Below the pieces are notes generated by a model that worked only from the letters and a program-made list of their open reading frames with translations, made no database searches and had not been told where the DNA came from. A stretch of DNA of 15,112 nucleotides from Chloroflexota bacterium. Its GTDB lineage: Bacteria > Chloroflexota > Dehalococcoidia > Tepidiformales > Tepidiformaceae. Positions 1-7,903 of this stretch are shown piece after piece. Each line of letters starts with the position of its first letter. Position 1 is the first letter of the stretch. A program made the position numbers and the translations under genes. Location of the stretch: positions 1 to 15,112 of the forward strand of contig CAUJEQ010000170.1 of the NCBI GenBank assembly GCA_963169135.1. Reading direction: 5' to 3'.

Positions 1-4
1 GGTA

Positions 5-34
5 TTGACAACTCCTTAGTGCAACGCTAACGAT
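5..34 (+). promoter_or_regulatory. Candidate sigma70-type promoter of the riboflavin operon
   Basis: A perfect TTGACA -35 hexamer lies at 5-10. An 18-bp spacer leads to a weak -10 candidate AACGAT (29-34); TAACGA at 28-33 is an alternative with a 17-bp spacer. Transcription would then begin near position 41, just before the first paired base of the FMN aptamer at 44. The -35 match and this placement support the call; the -10 matches consensus at only about three positions. Confidence 0.5.
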
Positions 35-43
35 ACAGGTGAT

Positions 44-161
<118 letters not shown>

Positions 162-321
162 ACTGGCGGCTGTCCGTGCCTTGCGCGGGGCCAGCCGCTG
201 GCGCGCATACCCTGCGCGCCCTCTCTCCGTCTGCCCTGCGTCCGTCAGACCACACAAGGGCAGCGCCGATGACTTCTCCAGCACAACTCATGCTTCACAC
301 CTCCTCCGCGGGGGTTTGCTG
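162..321 (+). promoter_or_regulatory. Expression platform of the FMN riboswitch / 5' leader of ribE
   Basis: This 160-nt stretch separates the aptamer from the ribE start. Visible inverted repeats are GCGGCTG 166-172 with CAGCCGC 192-198, GCGCGC 201-206 with GCGCGC 214-219, and CTGCCCT 231-237 with AGGGCAG 257-263. CCTC 303-306 can pair with GGGG 311-314 and cover the G-rich ribosome-binding site. TCTCTCC at 222-228 is complementary to GGAGAGA at 153-159, which includes most of the 3' strand of aptamer helix P1, so the two pairings exclude each other. No long T-run follows any hairpin, so control of translation looks likelier than an intrinsic terminator; this is inference. An open frame running through the region in frame with ribE lacks protein-like features. 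Confidence 0.55.
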
Positions 322-918
322 ATGTTCACGGGGATCATCGAAGAGGTCGGCACAGTGGTCGAAGCCGGCGAAGGCACGCTGCGCATCCGCGCCCCGTTTA
401 TCCTGACCGACAGCAAGCTGGGCGATTCGATTGCGATCAACGGGGTAGACCTCACCATAGCGGAGATGGATCGCGAGACCTTCTTCGCGAACCTGATGCC
501 GGAGACCTACCGGCGCTCGAACCTGGGCGACCTGAAGCCCGGCGACCTGGTGAACCTGGAACGGAGCTGCCGCCCAACCGACCGCCTCAGCGGGCACATC
601 GTCCGGGGCGTGGTGGAAGCGACGGGAACGCTGCACTCGATGACCCCGGAAGGCGAGGCCATCATCGTCCGCGTTCTCGCTCCGGCAGACCTGCTGAAGT
701 ATATGGTCGTGAAGGGTCCCGTCTGCATCGACGGGATCAGCCTGACGATCGTGTCGAAGGATGAAGAAAGCTTCTCAGTCTCGTTGGTGCAGTACACGCA
801 GGAACACACGAACCTGGTGAACCGCAAGCCGGGCGACCGGATCAACCTGGAATCGGACATCATCGCGCGCTACGTCGAGAACATCCTCGTTGCCCGCGAA
901 GAGGAGGCCCGGAAATGA
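322..918 (+). CDS. ribE: Riboflavin synthase, alpha chain (198 aa)
   Basis: The enzyme dismutates two molecules of 6,7-dimethyl-8-ribityllumazine into riboflavin and a pyrimidinedione that returns to lumazine synthase. The protein shows the two tandem lumazine-binding repeats. The first opens with MFTGIIEEVG, and the second holds the segment KGPVCIDGISLTIVS at about 131-145. A length of 198 residues is normal. I chose ATG 322 because it restores the canonical MFTGI N-terminus, with GCGGGGG about 7 nt upstream as a weak ribosome-binding site. The conserved Cys of the usual NGxCLTV motif is Asp43 here (NGVDLTI). The His expected five residues after His92 (GGHxxxGH motif) is Val97. Both positions line the E. 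coli active-site region, so catalysis may differ. The stop overlaps the ribBA start (ATGA). Confidence 0.93.
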   Translation: MFTGIIEEVGTVVEAGEGTLRIRAPFILTDSKLGDSIAINGVDLTIAEMDRETFFANLMPETYRRSNLGDLKPGDLVNLERSCRPTDRLSGHIVRGVVEATGTLHSMTPEGEAIIVRVLAPADLLKYMVVKGPVCIDGISLTIVSKDEESFSVSLVQYTQEHTNLVNRKPGDRINLESDIIARYVENILVAREEEARK

Positions 919-2159
919 CCGAACGCGACCCGGTGATGGCCACGGTGCCTGAGGCCATCGAAGAGTACCGGAGGGGCAAGTTCGTCATCATCACCGATGA
1001 CGAGGACCGGGAGAACGAAGGCGACCTGTGCATGGCAGCCCAGTTCGTGACACCGGACGCGATCAACTTCATGGCGAAGTATGGGCGCGGGCTGGTGTGC
1101 TGCTCCATCACGGAGGACCGTTGCGAGCACCTCCAACTGCCGCTCATGGTGGACCAGGCGGCGAACAGTTCGGGGTTCGGGACGCCGTTCACGGTCTCGG
1201 TGGAAGCGCGAACGGGGGTCACGACCGGCATTAGCGCGGCCGACCGCGCGCGGACGGTGCAGGTGCTGATCGACCCCGAGACCAGGCCCGAAGACCTGGC
1301 GCGGCCAGGGCACATGTTCCCGTTGCGAGCGCGGAAGGGCGGCGTGCTCGTGCGAGCCGGCCAGACCGAGGCGAGCGTGGACCTGGCGAAGATGGCGGGT
1401 TTGTATCCCGGCGCAGTGCTTTGCGAAATCATGAAGATGGACGGCGAGATGGCGCGCATGCCGGATTTGAAGCGATTCGCGCGGCGCCACGGCCTTCGCA
1501 TCGTGACGGTCAACGAGATGATCAGGTACCGCCTGCGGAACGAGAATCTCATCGCCCGCGTAGCGGAGACCCGGCTGCCGACGCCGTTCGGCGACATGCT
1601 GATCCTGGGCTACAAGGCGGAGAACCACCCCGATGAGCACGTGGCGATCGTGAAGGGGCCGATTGAGGCGGAGCAGCCGACCCTGGTGCGAGTACACGAC
1701 CAGTGCGTGACTGGAGACGTGTTCGGTTCGATGCGGTGCGACTGCGGCGAGCAGAAAGACCGCGCGCTGAAGATGATCGCGGAGGAGGGCGGCGTCTTCC
1801 TGTATATGCGCCAGGAAGGACGCGGCATCGGGCTGCACAACAAGCTCCGGACGTATGAACTGCAGGACCAGGGCATGGATACGGTTGATGCGAACCTGGC
1901 GCTGGGCTTCCCGGCGGACCGGCGAGACTACGGCATCGGCATGCAGATCCTGCGGGACATCGGGGTGCGGAAGATGCGGCTCATCACCAACAACCCCGCG
2001 AAACGCGCTGGCCTCGAGGCATACGGGCTGGAAGTGGTGGAGCGCGTGCCGATCGTGACGACGCCAAACCAGTTCAACATCCGCTACCTCGACACGAAGC
2101 GGCAGCGAATGGGCCACCTGCTCGACGGGCTTGAAGTGATGAGCGCGGAGGGTTCGTGA
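915..2159 (+). CDS. ribBA: Bifunctional 3,4-dihydroxy-2-butanone 4-phosphate synthase / GTP cyclohydrolase II (414 aa)
   Basis: This cytosolic enzyme supplies both precursors of riboflavin: dihydroxybutanone phosphate from ribulose 5-phosphate, and the first pyrimidine intermediate from GTP. The RibB domain covers about 1-207, with the acidic DDEDRENEGDL motif at 28-38, the GVTTGISAADR segment at 101-111, and His133 and Glu171 in the expected GHMFPL and CEIM contexts. The RibA domain covers about 213-405. Its zinc cysteines are Cys264, Cys275 and Cys277 (GDVFGSMRCDCGEQ), followed by the MRQEGRGIGL loop at 298-307 and NPAKR at 360-364. Both domains look intact. ATG 915 overlaps the ribE stop by 4 nt and has GAGGAGG at 901-907. 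An in-frame ATG at codon 8 is a less well-placed alternative. Confidence 0.96.
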   Translation: MTERDPVMATVPEAIEEYRRGKFVIITDDEDRENEGDLCMAAQFVTPDAINFMAKYGRGLVCCSITEDRCEHLQLPLMVDQAANSSGFGTPFTVSVEARTGVTTGISAADRARTVQVLIDPETRPEDLARPGHMFPLRARKGGVLVRAGQTEASVDLAKMAGLYPGAVLCEIMKMDGEMARMPDLKRFARRHGLRIVTVNEMIRYRLRNENLIARVAETRLPTPFGDMLILGYKAENHPDEHVAIVKGPIEAEQPTLVRVHDQCVTGDVFGSMRCDCGEQKDRALKMIAEEGGVFLYMRQEGRGIGLHNKLRTYELQDQGMDTVDANLALGFPADRRDYGIGMQILRDIGVRKMRLITNNPAKRAGLEAYGLEVVERVPIVTTPNQFNIRYLDTKRQRMGHLLDGLEVMSAEGS

Positions 2160-2623
2160 TGCCAGAGCTCGAAGGGTCGCTCGACGGGGCGGGTCTGCGC
2201 GTCTGCGTGGTAGTCGCCCGCTGGAACGAGTTCGTGACGCGAAAGCTGCTCGAGGGAACGGAATCCTGCCTTGGCGAGCGGGGAGTCGAGAAGGAGAACG
2301 TGACCGTGGCCTGGGTACCCGGCGCATTCGAAGTCCCCACGGCGGCGCGCTGGGCGGCGAGTTCGGGCAATTTCGACGCAGTCATCTGCCTCGGCGCGGT
2401 GATCCGGGGTGAGACGGCGCACTTTGAGTACGTGGCCGGCGGTGCGGCCGAAGGGATTGGAGCGGTTTCGCGGGAGACCGGCGTGCCGGTGATTTTCGGG
2501 GTGCTGACGGTGGACAACGTGGAGCAGGCACTCTCGCGCTGTGGCGGGAAGGACGGTCACAAAGGCGAAGAAGCCGCGCAGGCGGCAATCGAGATGGCGA
2601 ACCTGCGGAAGCTGCTGAGCTAG
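2159..2623 (+). CDS. ribH: 6,7-dimethyl-8-ribityllumazine synthase (154 aa)
   Basis: Lumazine synthase condenses 5-amino-6-ribitylaminouracil with dihydroxybutanone phosphate and feeds RibE; family members form pentamers or 60-mer capsids. Visible motifs are RWNEFVTRKLLEG (21-33), VPGAFEVP (53-60), GAVIRGETAHFEYV (79-92) with the catalytic His88, GVLTVDNVEQA (114-124), Arg127, and a C-terminal EEAAQAAIEMANLRKLL segment. His88 and Arg127 fall at the same numbers as in the Bacillus subtilis enzyme. I chose ATG 2159, whose A is the last base of the ribBA stop, because GGAGGG at 2147-2152 is 6 nt upstream. GTG at 2156 would be too close to that site. It is the last gene of the riboflavin operon. 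Confidence 0.95.
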   Translation: MPELEGSLDGAGLRVCVVVARWNEFVTRKLLEGTESCLGERGVEKENVTVAWVPGAFEVPTAARWAASSGNFDAVICLGAVIRGETAHFEYVAGGAAEGIGAVSRETGVPVIFGVLTVDNVEQALSRCGGKDGHKGEEAAQAAIEMANLRKLLS

Positions 2624-2852
2624 GCCCGGAGCGCGCGCGAATCGTTGCGCTGGCAAAGGGCCGTTGGTAGGCTCGAAACACCAACAGGCACCGGCAGCCG
2701 GGTGCAACGAAGTGGCTGCCGCGGGCTGCCGGTATCGACCGGGCTGCCGCGCTCCCGAATCCGGGCTCTCACCCAGGGCCACGGCAATCGAGCCAGCCTG
2801 CGATGCCCCCAGACCTCCCGGGTGGCCGCCCAATAACGATGGGTGACCTTCC
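2624..2852 (+). promoter_or_regulatory. Intergenic leader before the Mrp operon, rich in inverted repeats
   Basis: These 229 nt contain no convincing gene. GCCC 2624-2627 pairs with GGGC 2658-2661 around AGCGC/GCGCT (2630-2634 and 2647-2651). GTTGGT 2663-2668 pairs with ACCAAC 2680-2685. GCACCGG 2688-2694 pairs with CCGGGTGC 2698-2705 with one bulged base. Three exact copies of GGCTGCCG (2714-2721, 2724-2731, 2742-2749) are each the reverse complement of CGGCAGCC at 2692-2699, so alternative folds are possible. CCGG 2729-2732 and CCGG 2739-2742 can close a small hairpin. No T-rich terminator tail is visible after ribH. GGGTGA at 2841-2846 is a plausible ribosome-binding site for mrpA. I do not recognise a known riboswitch class. 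Confidence 0.4.
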
Positions 2853-5156
2853 ATGGCGCTTTCGGTCTTCGCGCTGTGCGGCTTCGCGATGGCACTTGCC
2901 GCGCCGTTTCTGCCGATCTGGCGATTTCGCGCGGGCGGGTGGCTGGCGGCGAGCGTCCCGGCGGCTTCATTCGCGTACTTCCTCACGCTCGTCCCGCGCA
3001 TCGGCGATGGCGAAGTCGTAACTGCCAGCTGGAACTGGATCCCAACGCTCGATATAGCGTTCGCCCTGCGAGTGGACGGGTTGGCGCTGCTGATGGCACT
3101 GCTGGTGAGCGGGACGGGTGCCCTTGTAGTGCTCTATTCGGGGGCGTATCTGCAGGGAAAGCCGGGGCTCGGCCGGTTCATGGCGTACCTGTTCGGGTTC
3201 ATGGGATCGATGCTCGGGCTGGTGCTCGCGGGCGACCTGATCACGCTTTTCGTGTTCTGGGAGCTGACGAGCATCACGTCGTTCCTGCTGATTTCCTTCG
3301 AGACCGAGAAGGCCGAGGCGCGGAAGGCGGCGACCCAGGCACTGCTGGTCACGGGCGGTGGCGGACTGGCGTTGCTTGGCGGATTCGCGCTCATCGGGAT
3401 CGAGGCGGGAACCTACGACATCGCAGAGATCACCGCGGGGGGCGGTGTGTTGGCGGAATCATCCCGCTATCTGCCGATCCTTGTGCTGGTGCTGGCCGGA
3501 GCGTTCACGAAGTCGGCCCAGTTCCCGTTCCACTTCTGGCTGCCGGGCGCGATGGCTGCCCCGACGCCGGTGAGCGCGTATCTGCATTCCGCGACGATGG
3601 TGAAGGCAGGCGTGTACCTGCTGGCCCGGCTGCATCCGGCGCTTGGTGATACGACGGAGTGGACTGTCGTCCTGACAGCTTTCGGCAGCGTGACGATGGT
3701 GCTCGGCGCCTTCATCGCGGTGCACCAGACGGACCTCAAGCTCATCCTCGCCTACTCGACGGTGGCTGCCCTGGGGCTGCTGGTGCTCCTGCTGGGCATC
3801 GGCACGGACCTGGCGGTGAAAGCTGCGATGGTATTCCTGCTGGCCCACGCGCTCTACAAGGGCGCTCTCTTCCTCGCGGCTGGAAGCATTGACCACGGAA
3901 CCGGCACACGTGAGATCGGCGCGCTCGGCGGGCTGGCGCGGGCGATGCCGATCACCTCGGCCGCGCTGGCGGTGGGCGCGATCTCACTGGCCGGGTTCGG
4001 GCCGGTGCTGGCGTTCATCGGGAAGGAAGCACTGATCGAGGCTGCGCTGCACTTCGACCGGGCCGGCGAAGCGGCGGTGCTCGTCGCGGTGGTGGCCGGC
4101 GGGGCGTTGTTCGCGGTCGCGGCCGGGATGATGGGGCGATTGCTAATCGGGGCAGAGCGGGCGCCGCACCGTCCGCACGAATCGCCCTGGGAGATGTTGG
4201 CGGGACCGGTGTTGCTCTCCGTGCTGTCCGTTGTGTTCGCACTCGCCCCGGTGCTCATCGCAGGAGACCTGGTGGCGCCGGCGGCGGCGGCAGTCGCCGG
4301 AGAGCAGGTGAAGGTTAATCTTGCGCTCTGGCACGGGGTGAACACGGCGTTGTTGCTGAGCCTGCTCTCTCTCGCGATTGCGGGCGGCGTGCTGTGGGGC
4401 GCCCGGCGGCTACGACCGGTGAGCGCACGCATTGCCGATGCGGCCGGGCCGCTGCGGCCGGGAGACCTGTACTACACCTCGCTCCTGAATCTGAACCGGG
4501 TTGCGCGGCAACAGACCCGACTGCTGCAGCATGGCTATTTACGCCTCTACCTGGCGGTCACCCTCGCGACGGCAGTAGCACTCGTCTTCACGGCCATCAC
4601 CGCCCGTGGCGGTGTGGACTTGGACAACAGCTACGGGGATGTCGCGTTCTACGAGGCGACCATCGCAGGCGTGATCATCGCCGGGGCGGGGCTGGCGATC
4701 CGGGCAAACGACCGGCTGACAGCGGTGGCAGCACTGGGGGCGGTCGGGTTCGGCGTGGCGCTGGTCTACGCATTCTTCGGGGCGCCGGACCTGGCTCTGA
4801 CGCAGTTCCTGATCGAGACCCTGACGGTGCTGCTGTTCGTTCTGGTGTTCTATCGTCTGCCACGACTATCAGATGTCTCGTCGGTGGGGACCCGGGTGCG
4901 CGATGCGGCCCTCTCGATTGCTGCAGGCGCGCTCATGACGGTGCTGGTGCTGGCGTCGATCACCCAAACATCCGACCACACGCTGACAGCGTACTTCGCC
5001 GAGACGAGCAAGCCCGTTGCGTTTGGCCGGAACGTGGTGAATGTCATCCTCGTGGACTTCCGGTCGCTGGACACGCTGGGGGAGATCATCGTGCTGGCCG
5101 TCGCGGCGCTGGGTGTTGTCGCGATGCTGAAGCTGCGCCGGGAGGACTCGCCATGA
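2853..5156 (+). CDS. mrpA: Mrp Na+/H+ antiporter subunit A (767 aa)
   Basis: This is the largest membrane subunit of the Mrp cation/proton antiporter, related to complex I subunit NuoL. The N-terminal part (about 1-470) is a proton-antiporter domain with many hydrophobic helices. It carries the FWELTSITSFLLISF segment (135-149) with Glu137, Lys220 in AFTKSAQFPFHFWLP, His245/Lys251 in the broken-helix region, Lys296 in HQTDLKLILAYST, and His332/Lys336. The C-terminal part (about 560-767) is the MrpA-specific extension, including VYAFFGAPDLALTQFLIETL (638-657) and VILVDFRSLDTLGEI (731-745). The length is close to known MrpA proteins of about 800 residues, so it looks full length. The start has GGGTGA 6 nt upstream. 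It overlaps mrpB by 4 nt. Confidence 0.95.
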   Translation: MALSVFALCGFAMALAAPFLPIWRFRAGGWLAASVPAASFAYFLTLVPRIGDGEVVTASWNWIPTLDIAFALRVDGLALLMALLVSGTGALVVLYSGAYLQGKPGLGRFMAYLFGFMGSMLGLVLAGDLITLFVFWELTSITSFLLISFETEKAEARKAATQALLVTGGGGLALLGGFALIGIEAGTYDIAEITAGGGVLAESSRYLPILVLVLAGAFTKSAQFPFHFWLPGAMAAPTPVSAYLHSATMVKAGVYLLARLHPALGDTTEWTVVLTAFGSVTMVLGAFIAVHQTDLKLILAYSTVAALGLLVLLLGIGTDLAVKAAMVFLLAHALYKGALFLAAGSIDHGTGTREIGALGGLARAMPITSAALAVGAISLAGFGPVLAFIGKEALIEAALHFDRAGEAAVLVAVVAGGALFAVAAGMMGRLLIGAERAPHRPHESPWEMLAGPVLLSVLSVVFALAPVLIAGDLVAPAAAAVAGEQVKVNLALWHGVNTALLLSLLSLAIAGGVLWGARRLRPVSARIADAAGPLRPGDLYYTSLLNLNRVARQQTRLLQHGYLRLYLAVTLATAVALVFTAITARGGVDLDNSYGDVAFYEATIAGVIIAGAGLAIRANDRLTAVAALGAVGFGVALVYAFFGAPDLALTQFLIETLTVLLFVLVFYRLPRLSDVSSVGTRVRDAALSIAAGALMTVLVLASITQTSDHTLTAYFAETSKPVAFGRNVVNVILVDFRSLDTLGEIIVLAVAALGVVAMLKLRREDSP

Positions 5157-5569
5157 ACTCCCTCGTCCTGCGCAACATGATGCGGTTCCTTGCCTCGCTG
5201 CTGCTGGTGGCGTCGGTGTTCCTGTTATGGCGAGGGCACAACGAGCCTGGCGGAGGGTTCGCAGGGGGGCTGATGGCAGCGAGCGCGTTCGTGCTGCACG
5301 CGCTGGCACTCGGGCCGGCCGGCGCGCGGCGGGCACTGCGGGTCCCCCCGCTTTTCCTTATCGCTACGGGACTGGGGACCGCCCTGCTGGCAGCGCTCAT
5401 CGGGGTCATAGCCGGGGACCCGATCCTGACCGGGCACTGGGTGACGCTCGACACGCCCGGCGCGGAGCGCCTGAAGGTGGGCACGCCGCTGCTGTTCGAC
5501 ACAGGGGTGTACCTCGTCGTGGTGGGCGTGGTGCTCAACATCATCCTGCCGTTGATGGAGGACGAGTGA
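5153..5569 (+). CDS. mrpB: Mrp Na+/H+ antiporter subunit B (138 aa)
   Basis: This small integral membrane subunit belongs to the MnhB family. The signature RGHNEPGGGFAGGL lies at 27-40, between a first hydrophobic helix (about 11-26) and a second (about 37-53). Further hydrophobic segments lie at about 67-87 and 113-134. The start at 5153 overlaps the mrpA stop as ATGA and has GGAGGA at 5141-5146 in good position. The frame remains open far upstream inside mrpA, but that part reads as the shadow of mrpA. The length is typical for the family. It is predicted to assemble with the other six subunits encoded here. Confidence 0.94.
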   Translation: MNSLVLRNMMRFLASLLLVASVFLLWRGHNEPGGGFAGGLMAASAFVLHALALGPAGARRALRVPPLFLIATGLGTALLAALIGVIAGDPILTGHWVTLDTPGAERLKVGTPLLFDTGVYLVVVGVVLNIILPLMEDE

Positions 5570-5952
5570 TGGAGCTGTTGCTCGCCCTCACGGTGGGGAT
5601 CCTTTACGCCTCCGGGCTGTACCTGTTACTGCGCCGAAGCCTGGTGAAAGTCATCGTGGGGCTCGCCCTGCTCACGAACGGCGCGAACCTGCTGATCTTC
5701 ACGGCGGCGGGGCTGGTGCGGGGGCGGCCCCCGCTGGTTGAGGCGGGTGAGAGCGTGCCGCAGGCGCCGTTCGCCGACCCGGTGCCACAGGCGCTCATCC
5801 TGACGGCCATCGTGATTGGCTTCGGGCTGCAGGCGTTCGCGATGGCGCTGGCGTACCGCGTCTACCGCGAGTCGGGCAGTGAAGACGTCGACTCACTGCG
5901 GACGACAGAGGACCCGAGCATCAACCTGCCGAAGGTGGGGACGGGCGAATGA
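5569..5952 (+). CDS. mrpC: Mrp Na+/H+ antiporter subunit C (127 aa)
   Basis: This is a NuoK-like membrane subunit with three predicted helices at about 1-21, 26-49 and 73-98. The signature DPVPQALILTAIVIGFG (70-86) is typical of MrpC, as is LLTNGANLLIF at 34-44. The last 30 residues form a hydrophilic, acidic tail. ATG 5569 shares its A with the mrpB stop (TGATG), and GGAGGA at 5557-5562 gives a 6-nt spacing. Its own stop overlaps the mrpD start. Length and motifs are normal for the family. Confidence 0.94.
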   Translation: MELLLALTVGILYASGLYLLLRRSLVKVIVGLALLTNGANLLIFTAAGLVRGRPPLVEAGESVPQAPFADPVPQALILTAIVIGFGLQAFAMALAYRVYRESGSEDVDSLRTTEDPSINLPKVGTGE

Positions 5953-7439
5953 GCGGACTTGTAGCGTTGCCGCTGGTGGTCATGCTCGCATCGTCGATAG
6001 TGGCGTTGGCGTGCCTGCGGTACCGGAGGATCCAGGAAGCAATCGCGCTCACTGGCATGGTGGCGCTGGTGGTCGCTGCCGGCTGGCTGCTGGCGGAAAC
6101 CTGGGATGGCCAGATCCTGGTACTGCAGGCGGCAAACTGGCCCGCGCCGTTTGGGATCACGCTGGTGGCAGACCTGTTCGCCTCAATCATGGTCATGCTG
6201 GCGGCGATCGTGGGCCTCACGGCCACGATGTACTCGGTCGGAACGATTGATGCCGACCGGGAGCGGTACGGGTATTACCCGCTGATGAACATCCTGGTGC
6301 TGGGCGTGTGCGGGGCGTTCCTCACGGGCGACCTGTTCAACCTGTACGTCTGGTTCGAAGTACTGCTGGTGGCCTCGTTCGTAATCATGGCCCTTGGGGG
6401 CGGGCGCCCGCAGATGGAGGGGGCTCTCAAGTACGTCGCTCTGAACCTGGTTTCGTCCGTGTTGTTTCTGAGCGGCGTGGGGTTGCTCTACGCGGCGACC
6501 GGTACGTTGAACATGGCCGACCTTTCGCTGCGGGTGGCGGAGGCGGAGGCAGACGGATACATGACCGCCGTGGCGATGCTGTTCCTGACTGCGTTCGGAA
6601 TCAAGGCGGCGATGTTCCCGCTGTTCTTCTGGCTTCCTGCCTCATATCACACGGCGCCCGCACCAGTGGCGGCGCTGTTCGCCGGCTTGCTGACGAAGGT
6701 CGGCGTGTATGCCCTCATCAGGGTCTTCACGCTGATTTTTACGACAGACGTGGGCTACACCCACACGATCATCCTCTGGCTGTCAGTGGCGACGATGGTC
6801 ACAGGGGTGCTCGGAGCGGTCTCGCACAACGACGTGAAGCGGATCTTGTCGTTCCACATCATCAGCCAGATCGGGTACATGACGCTCGGGCTGGCGCTGT
6901 TCACGCCACTGGCGCTCGCAGGCTCGATCTTCTACATCGGGCACCACATCATCGTGAAGACGAACCTGTTCTTCGTCGCCGGTGTCATCAGGCGGCTGGG
7001 CGGGACATACGAGCTGGCGCACCTGGGGGGACTGGCGCGGAGCAGACCGGCACTCGCGGTGCTGTTCTTCATCCCGGCGTTCAGCCTTGGCGGAATTCCG
7101 CCGCTGTCAGGATTTTTCGCGAAGTTCGTGCTGGTGCGGGCGGCCGCGGATGAACGGGAATTCGTGGTGCTGGCGTTCGCGCTCGGCGTCGGACTGCTCA
7201 CGCTACTCTCGATGACCAAGATCTTCGTCGAGGCGTTCCTGAAGCCCGCACCCGACGGGCCGCCGGAGCCTGCGGCAGGCGCGGGGTTCTGGCACTACAC
7301 ACCGATCGCGGGGCTGGCGGCACTGACGCTGGTGCTGGGCTTCGCTGCGGAGCCGTTCCTCTCGGCGGCGACGGAGGCTGCGGATCAGCTGATGGAACCG
7401 GGACGCTACATCACTGCCGTACTGGGGGAACCGCAATGA
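5949..7439 (+). CDS. mrpD: Mrp Na+/H+ antiporter subunit D (496 aa)
   Basis: MrpD is the second large antiporter-like subunit, related to NuoM/NuoN, with roughly 14 hydrophobic segments. Key charged residues in membrane segments are present: Glu137 in LYVWFEVLLVASF and Lys219 in TAFGIKAAMFPLFFWLP. These fall at the same numbers as residues shown to be essential in Bacillus pseudofirmus MrpD. Further family marks are SYHTAPAPVAALFAGLLTKV (232-251), HNDVKRILSFHIISQIGYM (293-311) with Lys297, and GHHIIVKTNLFFVAGVIRR (331-349). The length of 496 is standard. The start overlaps mrpC by 4 nt with AGGTGGGG upstream, and the stop overlaps mrpE by 4 nt. Confidence 0.96.
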   Translation: MSGLVALPLVVMLASSIVALACLRYRRIQEAIALTGMVALVVAAGWLLAETWDGQILVLQAANWPAPFGITLVADLFASIMVMLAAIVGLTATMYSVGTIDADRERYGYYPLMNILVLGVCGAFLTGDLFNLYVWFEVLLVASFVIMALGGGRPQMEGALKYVALNLVSSVLFLSGVGLLYAATGTLNMADLSLRVAEAEADGYMTAVAMLFLTAFGIKAAMFPLFFWLPASYHTAPAPVAALFAGLLTKVGVYALIRVFTLIFTTDVGYTHTIILWLSVATMVTGVLGAVSHNDVKRILSFHIISQIGYMTLGLALFTPLALAGSIFYIGHHIIVKTNLFFVAGVIRRLGGTYELAHLGGLARSRPALAVLFFIPAFSLGGIPPLSGFFAKFVLVRAAADEREFVVLAFALGVGLLTLLSMTKIFVEAFLKPAPDGPPEPAAGAGFWHYTPIAGLAALTLVLGFAAEPFLSAATEAADQLMEPGRYITAVLGEPQ

Positions 7440-7903
7440 TCGGTCTGCTCTGGATCCTGCTCCTGGCCCTGGCGTGGACCGCGGTGAACGGGGAGTTCAC
7501 GGGCAGCCAACTGGCAGTCGGCCTCGTGCTCGGGACACTCATGACGCTGTTCGTGCGGGCGCCGGGGAACGACTACCTGCGCAAGGCGCTCGTCCTGTTC
7601 GGATTCATCGGCTTCTTCCTGTGGGAGTTGGTGGTGGCGAACCTGCGGATGGCGCGAGACGTGCTTTCGCCGCGCCCGAGGTTCGCGCCGGGGGTGATTG
7701 CCGTGCCGCTGGACCTGAAAAGCGAGGGACAAATCACGGCATTCGCCAACCTGCTGACGTTAACCCCGGGCACGTTGTCACTGGACATTTCGCGCGACCT
7801 GAAGGTGCTGTACATCCACGACATGTACGCGGCGGACGCCGAAGCGAGCCGCGAGGCGGTGAAGTCGGGCTTCGAGCGGCGCATCCGGAGGCTGTTGGAA
7901 TGA
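7436..7903 (+). CDS. mrpE: Mrp Na+/H+ antiporter subunit E (155 aa)
   Basis: This MnhE-family subunit has two N-terminal hydrophobic segments (about 1-40, with WTAVNGEFTGSQLAVGLVLG at 14-33) and a third at about 51-68. A soluble C-terminal domain follows, with the family motif NLLTLTPGTLSLDIS (104-118) and the following VLYIHDMY. The last 30 residues are charged and probably helical. The ATG overlaps the mrpD stop (ATGA) and has a GGGGGAA stretch upstream. Length and motif order are as expected. Confidence 0.93.
   Translation: MIGLLWILLLALAWTAVNGEFTGSQLAVGLVLGTLMTLFVRAPGNDYLRKALVLFGFIGFFLWELVVANLRMARDVLSPRPRFAPGVIAVPLDLKSEGQITAFANLLTLTPGTLSLDISRDLKVLYIHDMYAADAEASREAVKSGFERRIRRLLE

Noticed and set aside
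201..228. Possible intrinsic terminator: GCGCGC hairpin (201-219) followed by a CT-rich tract
   Set aside because: The tail has few consecutive T residues and the stem is a simple GC palindrome. I kept it only as an element of the expression platform.
870..2327. 485-codon open frame on the - strand
   Set aside because: It lies wholly opposite ribE, ribBA and ribH, has His/Arg-rich composition typical of GC-rich antisense shadows, and shows no recognisable motif.
2714..2749. Three GGCTGCCG copies as a possible direct-repeat or CRISPR-like array
   Set aside because: The units are only 8 nt with irregular spacing of 10 and 18 nt, and there are no spacers of constant size or cas genes.
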